Shown here in pieces: positions 1-6,852 of a stretch of DNA of 20,609 bases. The stretch comes from an uncultured Oscillospiraceae bacterium (GTDB lineage Bacteria > Bacillota > Clostridia > Oscillospirales > Ruminococcaceae). Position 1 is the stretch's first letter; every line of letters begins with the position of its first letter. Position numbers and translations under genes: made by a program. The stretch is taken from the NCBI GenBank assembly GCA_902490585.1, contig CABUEI010000035.1, forward strand, positions 1 to 20,609. The letters run 5' to 3'. The notes beneath the pieces were generated by a model, which did no database searches, was not told the origin of the DNA, and saw nothing but the letters and a program-made list of their open reading frames with translations.

Positions 1-1
1 A

Positions 2-397
2 AGAAACAGCGGATACATTCTTAATACCGCATCTGTCGCAGGTTTCATGGCAGGACCTCTGCTCGCAACCTACTACGCAACTAAGAACTATGTAGTACAG
101 CTGACTAAGGCAGTGTACGAAGAACTTCGCAGTAACGGAAGCAGGGTAGTGATAAGTGCACTTTGCCCCGGACCTGTTGACACCGAGTTCAACAGTGTCG
201 CAGGCGTAAAGAGCTTTGGTATACCCAGCGAGAACGAAGCTTACGTTGCAGACTATGCCATTGAGCGTCTGTTATGCGGAGATCTGCTCATTATCCCCGG
301 CGTTACGACCAAAGCGGCTGCGGCAGGCTCAAGATTTGCTCCTACCAAATTACTTCTCAGAACTGTAAGAACATTACAGGAGCAGAAGAACAAATAA
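2..397 (+). CDS. Short-chain dehydrogenase/reductase, C-terminal part (5' truncated by window)
   Basis: The frame is open from the window edge, so the start lies outside; 131 residues are visible. The catalytic motifs of the classical SDR family are present: the NTASVAGF segment carries the active-site Ser strand, and YATKNY is the YxxxK catalytic pair, followed by the ALCPGPVDTEF loop that usually ends the cofactor-binding fold. These enzymes are cytosolic NAD(P)H-dependent oxidoreductases of alcohols or ketones; the substrate cannot be told from this part. The N-terminal GxxxGxG nucleotide-binding motif is not in the window. A GH26 gene follows 34 nt downstream with a good ribosome site and no terminator between, so the two are probably co-transcribed. 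An internal ATG at 47 is a methionine within the fold, not a start. Confidence 0.9.
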   Translation, partial: RNSGYILNTASVAGFMAGPLLATYYATKNYVVQLTKAVYEELRSNGSRVVISALCPGPVDTEFNSVAGVKSFGIPSENEAYVADYAIERLLCGDLLIIPGVTTKAAAAGSRFAPTKLLLRTVRTLQEQKNK

Positions 398-431
398 ATA
401 AAGACAATATAAAAATATAATGTGAGGAACT

Positions 432-1520
432 ATGGCGTATACTACAGATTTAAACGCAGAACTTGTTTCAAAGCAGGCAAGCAAAAACACAAAAATGCTT
501 TTTGAATACCTTAAAAGCATTTACGGCAAAAAACATCTGGCAGGTCAGCAGTATCTGCAAAACGAAGAGGTCGAGGATCTTGTCTATTATCACCTTACAG
601 GCAAGCTCCCGGCTGTTCGTGGTTATGACTTCATGGGCGTAAGTTCATGCAAGAAAACCGACGATCAGGTTGACAGAGCTATAAAGTGGGCTACTGAGTG
701 CGGCGGCATTGTCACAATGTGCTGGCACTGGTACGCTCCGAACGATATGAACGATTATTCCAAAGGCTCGTCATTCTACTACAAGACAACCGACTACGAC
801 CACAAGACCTGCTTTGATTTATGCAAGGGTGTAACAGAGGGCACAGCGGAATATGAGTTCATTATCCGTGAGATAGATATGGTATCAGCCGAGCTTAAAC
901 GTATGGCTGACCTTGATATACCTGTGCTGTGGCGGCCTCTGCATGAGGCTAACGGTAACTGGTTCTGGTGGGGAAATCACGATGACCGACATCGTGAAGC
1001 GTATAAAAAGCTGTGGTATATGATTTTCGACCGCATGGAAAACTATCATAAGCTGACCAATCTTATATGGGTATGGAACGGTCAGGACAAGTGTATGGAG
1101 GTAAGCCCGGACACGTTTGACATCTGCGGAGATGATATTTATTCGGTAAAGGAATACGATCATTCTTCCCAGAAGCAGAGATTTGAATATATGACCGAGC
1201 TTGCACACGGCAAGATGATAACCTTGTCCGAGTGCGGCTATATTCCCGACCCCGACGAGATGAAAAAGGACAACGCAATGTGGCTGTGGTGGCTCCCGTG
1301 GTGGGGCGAGTTTGTCTACAAGAGGGAAGGGTACAAGCCTGTTTTCGACAAAGACGGCTACACTGTGATAAACGAAAAATATATGACAGAGGATTTTATG
1401 AAGCGTGTTATGGCTCATCCCGATGTCATAATGCGTGAGGATCTGCCGTGGTACGACAAGGATAAGCACAAGCTCCCCAATGCGCTTTCGGCAAATCTTG
1501 AGAGGATAAAAAGCAAATGA
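432..1520 (+). CDS. Glycoside hydrolase family 26, probable endo-beta-1,4-mannanase
   Basis: The 362-residue protein fits a single GH26 (beta/alpha)8 catalytic domain. WRPLHEANGNWFWWG at about 167-181 holds the acid/base Glu172, with the preceding His171 typical of the family. LSECGY at about 265-270 holds the nucleophile Glu267. The WHWYAP stretch near 98-103 and the Trp-rich WLWWLPWWGEF near 284-294 are sugar-binding features. Family members retain configuration and mostly cleave beta-1,4-mannan, though some act on other beta-glucans, so the substrate is inferred. There is no signal peptide, lipobox or carbohydrate-binding module, suggesting an intracellular enzyme acting on imported oligosaccharides. 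The ribosome site GAGG lies 6 nt before the ATG. The last 4 nt (ATGA) overlap the next gene, indicating translational coupling. Confidence 0.9.
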   Translation: MAYTTDLNAELVSKQASKNTKMLFEYLKSIYGKKHLAGQQYLQNEEVEDLVYYHLTGKLPAVRGYDFMGVSSCKKTDDQVDRAIKWATECGGIVTMCWHWYAPNDMNDYSKGSSFYYKTTDYDHKTCFDLCKGVTEGTAEYEFIIREIDMVSAELKRMADLDIPVLWRPLHEANGNWFWWGNHDDRHREAYKKLWYMIFDRMENYHKLTNLIWVWNGQDKCMEVSPDTFDICGDDIYSVKEYDHSSQKQRFEYMTELAHGKMITLSECGYIPDPDEMKKDNAMWLWWLPWWGEFVYKREGYKPVFDKDGYTVINEKYMTEDFMKRVMAHPDVIMREDLPWYDKDKHKLPNALSANLERIKSK

Positions 1521-2065
1521 GAAAATCACTCGCTGTATTAATAGCCGTAATCATTGCCGCAATGCTCTGCGGCTGTGCCGATGATGTTTCGTCCTCTGTA
1601 CAGCAGGAGGACAGCTCCTCCCGTTCGTCTGCAAAATGGACGGTAACTAAGGTGGCTGACGATGATATTTCCTGCGAGGGTCTTGTACTCACAGCGCTTA
1701 ACAGCGGCGATTTTCCCGAAATGGTAAAAGCAACGGACAGCACGCTGCTTGATACGATAATGGATTTCAGCAAATACGGTATCACAGATTACTGCGTATA
1801 TCAGCAGGCGATAAGCGTTGAGCTGTCGGAGATAATTGCTGTGCGTGCAGATGACACAGACGGCGTGAAGGCCGCACTGCAAAGCAGGAAAGACAGCCTG
1901 ATAAAGCAGTTCGGAACATATCCCGAGCAGAAAAAAATCGTAAGCAGGACGGTGGTATTCCAAAAGGGCGATCTGTGCTTTCTTATAGCGTCTGAAGAGC
2001 CTGAGAAGGCAGAGAAAGCAATATCGGACAAAATCAGCGCAAACTCTGTTGATTCGGGGAATTAA
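1517..2065 (+). CDS. DUF4358 family lipoprotein
   Basis: This is a 182-residue protein with a lipoprotein signal peptide: MRK, a hydrophobic stretch, then the lipobox LCGC with the lipidated Cys near residue 20. A Ser-rich linker follows, then a compact domain (about 50-175) that resembles DUF4358, seen in the pattern around YGITDYCVYQQAISVELSEI and the later VVFQKGDLCFLIAS strand. Members are extracytoplasmic membrane-anchored proteins of Clostridia with no assigned function. The start codon overlaps the stop of the GH26 gene as ATGA, so it is likely translated in concert with it. The gene is followed by a terminator hairpin (2110-2125) and then the repeat element. The family assignment is from memory of the motif pattern. 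Confidence 0.75.
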   Translation: MRKSLAVLIAVIIAAMLCGCADDVSSSVQQEDSSSRSSAKWTVTKVADDDISCEGLVLTALNSGDFPEMVKATDSTLLDTIMDFSKYGITDYCVYQQAISVELSEIIAVRADDTDGVKAALQSRKDSLIKQFGTYPEQKKIVSRTVVFQKGDLCFLIASEEPEKAEKAISDKISANSVDSGN

Positions 2066-2109
2066 AAAAGACGGCCTGAAGCAAAGCAAAAAGCAGAAAT
2101 ATATAATGA

Positions 2110-2125
2110 CCGCAGTTTTCTGCGG
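2110..2125 (+). terminator. Left terminator hairpin flanking repeat copy 1
   Basis: The stem CCGCAG/CTGCGG has a TTTT loop and is followed by TTGC, then the repeat begins. The poly-T tract expected after such a stem is missing. The same stem followed by TTGC and seven T is found on the far side of the repeat at 2441-2468, so this looks like a terminator whose T tract has been displaced by the insertion. Confidence 0.6.
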
Positions 2126-2129
2126 TTGC

Positions 2130-2439
2130 AGACTGTCGAAAAACCTCTATTGTTGATAAAAATGGGGTCGCAGGGGCGGAGCCCCCGTACAGGTCGTCAG
2201 CCATTTGTGCCACCGCATCGTGCAGTGGCTTTGTGCGGCTGACTGCAAGCATCCTTGCTTGGTCTAGGGGCGGTAGCCCCAGTAATATAGCCCCTTTCCC
2301 GGGGAAAGGGGTTTGGGGTTTCGGCAAGGATGCCGAGATAGAACGCCCAAAGGCTTTGCAGGACGCAAAGCCCACAAAGCGTTCTTATAGGGATAGAGAA
2401 CAAGCACTTTTTGAAAAAAACAAACTTTTTCTATAAACT
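2130..2439 (+). repeat. 310-bp structured repeat, MITE-like, copy 1
   Basis: The block 2133-2400 matches 4433-4700 at a constant offset of 2300 with only four substitutions (2151, 2179, 2214, 2236), i.e. 264 of 268 identical by my count. The following AT-rich tail (2401-2439) is recognisably related but diverged. The ends are imperfect inverted repeats: AGACTGTCGAAAAA on the left against the complement of TTTTTCTATAAACT on the right. The interior is dense in dyads: GGGGC/GCCCC (2173-2185), GTCAGCC/GGCTGAC (2196-2243) enclosing CCACCGCA/TGCAGTGG, GCATCCTTGC (2249-2258) pairing with GCAAGGATGC (2324-2333), GGGGC/GCCCC (2267-2280), a near-perfect palindrome at 2291-2311, and GAACGC/GCGTTC (2341-2384) enclosing GGCTTTGC/GCAAAGCC. 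It has no convincing gene: the frames of about 67-113 codons that cross it lack ribosome sites. This explains most of the 2066-2586 intergenic region. Confidence 0.85.
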
Positions 2440-2440
2440 G

Positions 2441-2468
2441 CCGCAGAACTTCTGCGGTTGCTTTTTTT
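2441..2468 (+). terminator. Rho-independent terminator right of repeat copy 1
   Basis: The stem CCGCAG/CTGCGG encloses the loop AACTT and is followed by TTGC and seven T residues. It lies just before the aspS promoter and would end transcription from the GH26-lipoprotein operon. Its stem and the following TTGC repeat those of the hairpin at 2110-2125. Confidence 0.8.
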
Positions 2469-2479
2469 CTCCTCACTAC

Positions 2480-2508
2480 TTGAAAAGCCGACAGAAAAAT
2501 GCTATAAT
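2480..2508 (+). promoter_or_regulatory. Probable sigma-A promoter of aspS
   Basis: TTGAAA at 2480-2485 and TATAAT at 2503-2508 are separated by 17 nt, which gives a strong vegetative promoter. Transcription would start near 2515, giving a leader of about 70 nt. Confidence 0.8.
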
Positions 2509-2524
2509 TGTAAAGGTTTATCGT

Positions 2525-2567
2525 CAGACGCTTATGTCTGTCGGTTGGAAATAAACGGGTAGAACCG
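2525..2567 (+). other. Two small dyads in the aspS leader
   Basis: CAGAC/GTCTG (2525-2540) and CGGTT/AACCG (2542-2567) can form two short stems in the 5' leader. There is no T-box sequence and no intrinsic terminator before the start codon, so I do not call a riboswitch. The ribosome site AGGAAAGG follows the second stem. Function unknown; the stems may be incidental. Confidence 0.3.
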
Positions 2568-2586
2568 TAGGAAAGGTATAGATTTT

Positions 2587-4365
2587 ATGTTAGACACAAT
2601 GAAAGGTCTTAAACGCACTCATTATTGCGGTGAAGTTGAGGGCATCGGCAATACGGTTACAGTTGCCGGATTTGTACAGAGAGTAAGAGATAAGGGTAGC
2701 CTTATGTTCGTTGACCTGCGTGACCGCACAGGCATTGTTCAGCTCGTATTCGATGATACAACAGAGCCTGCCGTTTTTGAAAAGGCTAAACAGATAAAGA
2801 GCGAGTATGTTCTCATGGCACAGGGACTTCTGCGTGAAAGAGAGAGCAAGAATAACGATATAAAGACAGGTAACGTTGAGATACTCGTTACAGACCTGCG
2901 TATTCTTTCAATGGCTCAGACAACACCGTTTGAGATAGTAAACGATACAAAGACAAACGAGGAACTCCGTCTGAAGTACCGTTATCTTGACCTGCGCAGA
3001 AAGAAGTTACAGGATAACCTCATCATGCGTCACAAGATTGCAAAGACAGCCCGTGAGTATTTCTATGACAACGGCTTCCTCGAAATAGAAACACCCATGA
3101 TGATGAAATCAACTCCCGAGGGTGCAAGAGATTACCTTGTACCGTCAAGAGTTCACGAGGGCAAGTTCTATGCGCTTCCCCAGTCACCCCAGATATACAA
3201 GCAGTTACTGATGATTTCGGGCTTTGACCGTTATATCCAGCTTGCAAGATGCTTCAGAGATGAAGACCTGCGTGCAGACAGACAGCCCGAATTTACACAG
3301 ATAGACCTTGAAATGTCATTCATGGACGTTGATGAGATACTCGAGCTTACCGAGGGCTTTATCAAAAAGCTGATGAAGGACGTTCTTGACGTTGATATCA
3401 CAACTCCGCTTCCCAGACTGACATATAACGACGCTATGTCACGTTACGGCTCGGATAAGCCCGATACACGCTTCGGTATGGAGATACAGGATCTGTCCGA
3501 TATTGTAAAGGACACAGAGTTCTCGGTATTTTCTTCGGCTATTGCCGCAGGCGGCAGTGTAAGAGCGATTGTTGCAAAGAATGCCGCAGGTGTTCTTACA
3601 AGAAAGGAAATCGACAAGCTGACCGAGTTCTCAAAGGGCATCGGTGCAAAGGGTCTTGCTTATATCCGCTGGCACGATGACGCACCTAACTGTTCGTTTG
3701 CAAAGTTCCTTAAAGAGGGCGAGCTTGATGCTATCCTTTCGCACCTCGGCTGTGAAAAGGGAGATGTAGTGCTTATCGTTGCGGACAAGAACAAGGTTAC
3801 GCTCCCTGTACTCGGGGCTCTGCGTCTTAAGGTCGGCAAGCAGATAGGCATAGTTCCCGACAGCGGATACAACTTCTTATGGATTACCGAGTTCCCGTTC
3901 TTCGAGTGGGACGATGAAACTGAAAGCTGGCTTGCTATGCACCATCCGTTCACGATGCCTATGGAGGAGTGCCTTGAGTATCTTGATACCGACAAGGGCA
4001 AGGTAAGAGCAAAGGCTTATGACCTCGTACTCAACGGTATTGAGCTTTGTAGCGGTTCTATCCGTATTACCGACCCTGAGCTTCAGGAAAGAATGTTCAG
4101 ACTGCTCGGTCTTACAGATAAGGAAATCGAAGAGAAGTTCGGATTCCTCGTTGACGCATATAAATATGCCGCACCTCCTCACGGCGGTCTCGGTATCGGT
4201 CTTGACAGACTTTCAATGCTCCTTTGCGGTGCAGACAGCCTGAGAGATGTTGTAGCATTCCCCAAGGTAAAGGACGCAAGCGAACTTATGTCGCAGTGCC
4301 CGTCGGTAGTTGACGATAAGCAGCTTGAGGAGCTTCATATCAAAACGGTGGTTTCGGAAGAATAA
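2587..4365 (+). CDS. aspS: Aspartate--tRNA ligase
   Basis: This cytosolic class IIb synthetase charges tRNA-Asp with aspartate using ATP. The 592 residues match the usual bacterial length. The order is an N-terminal OB-fold anticodon-binding domain (about 1-110, with VRDKGSLMFVDLRDRTGIVQ-type sequence), the catalytic core with the flipping loop and motif 2 (CFRDEDLRADRQPEFTQID, about 219-237), the bacterial GAD insertion (about 290-410), and motif 3 (GGLGIGLDRLSMLL, about 533-546). The start is supported by AGGAAAGG upstream. It has its own promoter and is followed immediately by a terminator at 4403-4429. Whether it also charges tRNA-Asn cannot be decided here, because gatCAB lies outside the window. 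Both sides of the gene carry the 310-bp repeat. Confidence 0.97.
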   Translation: MLDTMKGLKRTHYCGEVEGIGNTVTVAGFVQRVRDKGSLMFVDLRDRTGIVQLVFDDTTEPAVFEKAKQIKSEYVLMAQGLLRERESKNNDIKTGNVEILVTDLRILSMAQTTPFEIVNDTKTNEELRLKYRYLDLRRKKLQDNLIMRHKIAKTAREYFYDNGFLEIETPMMMKSTPEGARDYLVPSRVHEGKFYALPQSPQIYKQLLMISGFDRYIQLARCFRDEDLRADRQPEFTQIDLEMSFMDVDEILELTEGFIKKLMKDVLDVDITTPLPRLTYNDAMSRYGSDKPDTRFGMEIQDLSDIVKDTEFSVFSSAIAAGGSVRAIVAKNAAGVLTRKEIDKLTEFSKGIGAKGLAYIRWHDDAPNCSFAKFLKEGELDAILSHLGCEKGDVVLIVADKNKVTLPVLGALRLKVGKQIGIVPDSGYNFLWITEFPFFEWDDETESWLAMHHPFTMPMEECLEYLDTDKGKVRAKAYDLVLNGIELCSGSIRITDPELQERMFRLLGLTDKEIEEKFGFLVDAYKYAAPPHGGLGIGLDRLSMLLCGADSLRDVVAFPKVKDASELMSQCPSVVDDKQLEELHIKTVVSEE

Positions 4366-4402
4366 CCGTAATTAGCAGATTGGATAAAATTCAATAGGTT
4401 CA

Positions 4403-4429
4403 GAACGCACGAGAAATCGTGCGTTCTTT
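4403..4429 (+). terminator. Left terminator hairpin after aspS, abutting repeat copy 2
   Basis: A perfect 10-bp stem GAACGCACGA/TCGTGCGTTC with loop GAAA is followed by only three T residues before the repeat begins. It can terminate aspS transcription weakly. A near copy with a full T tract lies on the other side of the repeat at 4742-4772. Confidence 0.75.
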
Positions 4430-4740
4430 AGTCTGTCGAAAAACCTCTATCGTTGATAAAAATGGGGTCGCAGGGGCGTAGCCCCCGTACAGGTCGTCAG
4501 CCATTTGTGCCACTGCATCGTGCAGTGGCTTTGTGTGGCTGACTGCAAGCATCCTTGCTTGGTCTAGGGGCGGTAGCCCCAGTAATATAGCCCCTTTCCC
4601 GGGGAAAGGGGTTTGGGGTTTCGGCAAGGATGCCGAGATAGAACGCCCAAAGGCTTTGCAGGACGCAAAGCCCACAAAGCGTTCTTATAGGGATAGAGAA
4701 TTTGCTCTTTTTTATAAATACAGACTATTTTCTACAAACT
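4430..4740 (+). repeat. 311-bp structured repeat, MITE-like, copy 2
   Basis: Positions 4433-4700 differ from copy 1 at only four sites. The termini are better preserved here: AGTCTGTCGAAAA on the left and the complement of TTTTCTACAAACT on the right agree at 11 of 13 positions, which is what a transposon-like terminal inverted repeat would look like. The substitution at 4514 (T for C) makes the CCACTGCA/TGCAGTGG stem fully paired, and the one at 4479 falls in the loop of the GGGGC/GCCCC hairpin. There is no transposase inside, so movement would have to be in trans. The element fills most of the 4366-4830 gap between aspS and spoIIIAA, whose remainder is terminator hairpins and a short AT-rich leader. 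Confidence 0.85.
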
Positions 4741-4741
4741 G

Positions 4742-4772
4742 GAACGCATGAGAAATCATGCGTTCTTTTTTT
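4742..4772 (+). terminator. Rho-independent terminator right of repeat copy 2
   Basis: The 10-bp stem GAACGCATGA/TCATGCGTTC with loop GAAA is followed by seven T residues. It differs from the left hairpin (4403-4426) by a C-G pair replaced by T-A, so pairing is preserved. Confidence 0.85.
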
Positions 4773-4830
4773 ATACCCTCCTGCATAGACTTTACTAAAT
4801 AAAAAAGACAAGCCGAAAGGATATGAAAAA

Positions 4831-5739
4831 ATGATAGAAAGTAAAACAAGCGAATACGATATTGCTATACGTCCGATATCAAGGATTTTCAATGGACTTG
4901 CATCTGTCCCTCAGCCAATCAGACAAAATGCCGAGGAAATCCGTATAAAGTGCGGAGCTCCGATAATTATCCGCTCAGCAAAAGAAAACCACATAATGCA
5001 GATGACGGCTGACAGTGAGCTTATTTCAGAGTGCGTGAGTGCATTGTGTCAGAATTCGGTGCATACTTATGAAAAGGATATAGCAAACGGTTTTATAACA
5101 CTGTACGGCGGCCACAGAGCAGGTCTTTGCGGAACTGCGGTGTACGGTAAAGACGGTTTGCAGACTGTAAAGAACATCAGCTCAATCAATATCCGTATAG
5201 CAAGACAGCATTTCGGTGCGGCAAAGGATTTACTACCGTTGTTTGACAACAATTGCAGGAGTAAGGGACTGCTTATAGTCGGAAAGGTACTCAGCGGAAA
5301 AACAACTGTTCTGCGTGATTTGTGCCGAAGTATCGGCGGTATGTTCAGAATATCCCTGATAGATGAACGGCATGAAATTGCGGCGGTATATGACGGAAAA
5401 CCGTGCCTTGATGTCGGGCTGATGACCGATGTATTCAGCGGTTATCAGAAATCCGACGGAATGATAAGGGCTGTACGGTGTATGTCGCCCGATTATGTTG
5501 TAACCGATGAACTCGGCGCAGATTACGACAGCATAAAACAGCTTGTAAACTCTGGCACGGGGCTTATAATGACTGCTCATGCCGACAGTATCGAGCAGGC
5601 TTGCCGTAACGAAAGCATAAAGTCGGTTATAGACAGTGGTGCTGTTCAGCATATTGCACTTGTACACGACCACAGGATAACGGCAGTAAAACAGCTGATC
5701 ACACCCGTTGCGGAAAGTCTAGCGCAGACTGTATGTTAA
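4831..5739 (+). CDS. spoIIIAA: Stage III sporulation protein AA (ATPase)
   Basis: This is the secretion-type ATPase of the SpoIIIA-SpoIIQ channel, acting in the mother-cell cytoplasm during engulfment. The 302 residues show a Walker A loop GKVLSGKTT (about 150-158), a Walker B region SLIDERHEIAAV, a second acidic element VVTDELG and a downstream TAHAD histidine box, as in the family (usual length about 300). The GPPG form of the P-loop is replaced by GKVLSG, which still satisfies GxxxxGKT. The ATG at 4831 is preceded by AAAGGAT; the nearby ATG at 4823 runs into a stop. The last 7 nt overlap spoIIIAB. It heads the operon, but I could not recognise a clear sigma-E promoter in the short leader after the 4772 terminator. 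Confidence 0.95.
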   Translation: MIESKTSEYDIAIRPISRIFNGLASVPQPIRQNAEEIRIKCGAPIIIRSAKENHIMQMTADSELISECVSALCQNSVHTYEKDIANGFITLYGGHRAGLCGTAVYGKDGLQTVKNISSINIRIARQHFGAAKDLLPLFDNNCRSKGLLIVGKVLSGKTTVLRDLCRSIGGMFRISLIDERHEIAAVYDGKPCLDVGLMTDVFSGYQKSDGMIRAVRCMSPDYVVTDELGADYDSIKQLVNSGTGLIMTAHADSIEQACRNESIKSVIDSGAVQHIALVHDHRITAVKQLITPVAESLAQTVC

Positions 5740-6227
5740 GTATTGTGATATTCTTTCTTACAACGCTCAGCGGTGCGGCGACAGGTGCATATTTCTCCGG
5801 CAGACTGCACGAAAGATGCGATGTTCTGAGTGGGTATATTTCGCTTGTTCAGAGCATGATAACCTATATCGGTTTCAGCGGTTATAAGCTCGGAGAAATA
5901 TTCAGAGCAGAGCAGAAAAGTTCCCGTTGCTGTATTTCGGACAAACTTGTGACTGTCAGTGAAAGCGGCGGAGATATAAGCGGCGAGTGGTCGCTCTGCA
6001 TATCAAAAAGCGGTTATCTGAAAGATGATGACAGACATATATTGTCCGAACTCGGCTCAGCTCTCGGAAAAAGCAATACAGACGGTGAGATAGCCGTACT
6101 TCAACTTGCCGGAGAGCGTTTAACTCTTCAGCTTCAAACAGCGCAGGAAGAAATGAAACGCAAAGGCAGACTGTATCTGACGCTCGGAATTATGCTCGGT
6201 GCGGCAGTCGGAATAATGCTGATATAG
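5733..6227 (+). CDS. spoIIIAB: Stage III sporulation protein AB
   Basis: This 164-residue membrane protein has one N-terminal and one C-terminal hydrophobic segment (about 1-20 and 147-164) flanking a helical cytosolic domain. That layout is related to type II secretion GspF halves and is close to the usual length of about 170. The phrase EQKSSRC and the C-terminal GIMLGAAVGIMLI anchor fit SpoIIIAB. It is thought to couple the AA ATPase to the membrane part of the channel. It overlaps spoIIIAA by 7 nt and spoIIIAC follows after 16 nt, so it lies inside the operon. Confidence 0.92.
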   Translation: MLSIVIFFLTTLSGAATGAYFSGRLHERCDVLSGYISLVQSMITYIGFSGYKLGEIFRAEQKSSRCCISDKLVTVSESGGDISGEWSLCISKSGYLKDDDRHILSELGSALGKSNTDGEIAVLQLAGERLTLQLQTAQEEMKRKGRLYLTLGIMLGAAVGIMLI

Positions 6228-6243
6228 AAAGCGGCGGTGTGAT

Positions 6244-6438
6244 ATGAATGTAGATTTTATTTTCAAGATTGCGGCGATAGGAATTGTCGTAGCCGTTTTA
6301 AATCAGCTTCTGCAACGCTCGGGCAGAGAAGAACAGGCGATGATGACAACCATAGCAGGACTGATCGTAGTGCTTATGATGATTGTTACCGAGATAAGCA
6401 ATCTTTTTGACACGATAAAGAGTATTTTCAATCTTTGA
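6244..6438 (+). CDS. spoIIIAC: Stage III sporulation protein AC
   Basis: This is a 64-residue, two-helix membrane protein of typical family length. It contains the recognisable FKIAAIGIVVAVLNQLL helix, the GREEQAMMTTIAGLIVVLMM second helix, and a short amphipathic tail. It is a membrane subunit of the SpoIIIA complex, related to the first helical pair of SpoIIIAD. The start at 6244 follows a GGCGGTG-type weak ribosome site and a 16-nt gap from spoIIIAB. It lies between spoIIIAB and spoIIIAD as in all spoIIIA operons. Confidence 0.94.
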   Translation: MNVDFIFKIAAIGIVVAVLNQLLQRSGREEQAMMTTIAGLIVVLMMIVTEISNLFDTIKSIFNL

Positions 6439-6459
6439 GTTTGACAGGAACTGATAAAT

Positions 6460-6846
6460 ATGAATATAATCGCATTTGTCGGAGCAGGGATAATCGGGGC
6501 GGTTCTGTCGGTAGTGCTTAAACAGTACAAGCCGGAGTTCAGCATATACATAACACTGATTACGGGAATGTTAATGCTCGGTGCGGCGGTTTCTGCCGTA
6601 AAACCCGTCATAGAAACGGTATCGGGTTATCTTGAACTTGCAGATCCCGATTCTTCGTATGCCGACGTACTTGTAAAGTCGCTTGCCGTATGTTATATCA
6701 CTCAGATGGCATCTGACAGTTGTGCGGATGCAGGCGAAAAATCCATTGCTTCAAAGATAGAACTTGCAGGAAAGTTTGCGATAGTAATACTCGCTCTGCC
6801 CGTGTTCAACAGACTTATGGAGGTAATAAAACAGCTTTTACAGTGA
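6460..6846 (+). CDS. spoIIIAD: Stage III sporulation protein AD
   Basis: This 128-residue polytopic membrane protein has four hydrophobic segments and the usual family length. The N-terminal half repeats the AC pattern (GAGIIGAVLSVVLKQYKPEFSIYI), and the C-terminal half carries the conserved ITQMASDSCADAGEKSIASKIE and FAIVILALPVFNRLMEVI segments. It is a membrane subunit of the mother-cell channel base. It lies 21 nt after spoIIIAC and 6 nt before spoIIIAE, whose ribosome site overlaps its stop codon. Confidence 0.94.
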   Translation: MNIIAFVGAGIIGAVLSVVLKQYKPEFSIYITLITGMLMLGAAVSAVKPVIETVSGYLELADPDSSYADVLVKSLAVCYITQMASDSCADAGEKSIASKIELAGKFAIVILALPVFNRLMEVIKQLLQ

Positions 6847-6852
6847 GGAACT

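Noticed and set aside
885..1529. Long minus-strand frame opposite the GH26 gene
   Set aside because: Shadow of a gene with clear catalytic motifs on the plus strand; no ribosome site or family resemblance.
2034..2476. Open frames of 67-113 codons crossing repeat copy 1 (and the matching frames at 4400-4751)
   Set aside because: They are shared between copies only because the DNA is nearly identical; they lack ribosome sites, differ in their ends and read through hairpin DNA. No protein family is recognisable.
2510..2586. T-box or other riboswitch before aspS
   Set aside because: The leader is only about 70 nt, has no T-box sequence, no specifier-loop architecture and no terminator before the start codon.
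4773..4830. A sigma-E promoter before spoIIIAA
   Set aside because: CATAGACT near 4786 resembles a sigma-E -10 box, but no -35 at the right spacing was found; not strong enough to list.
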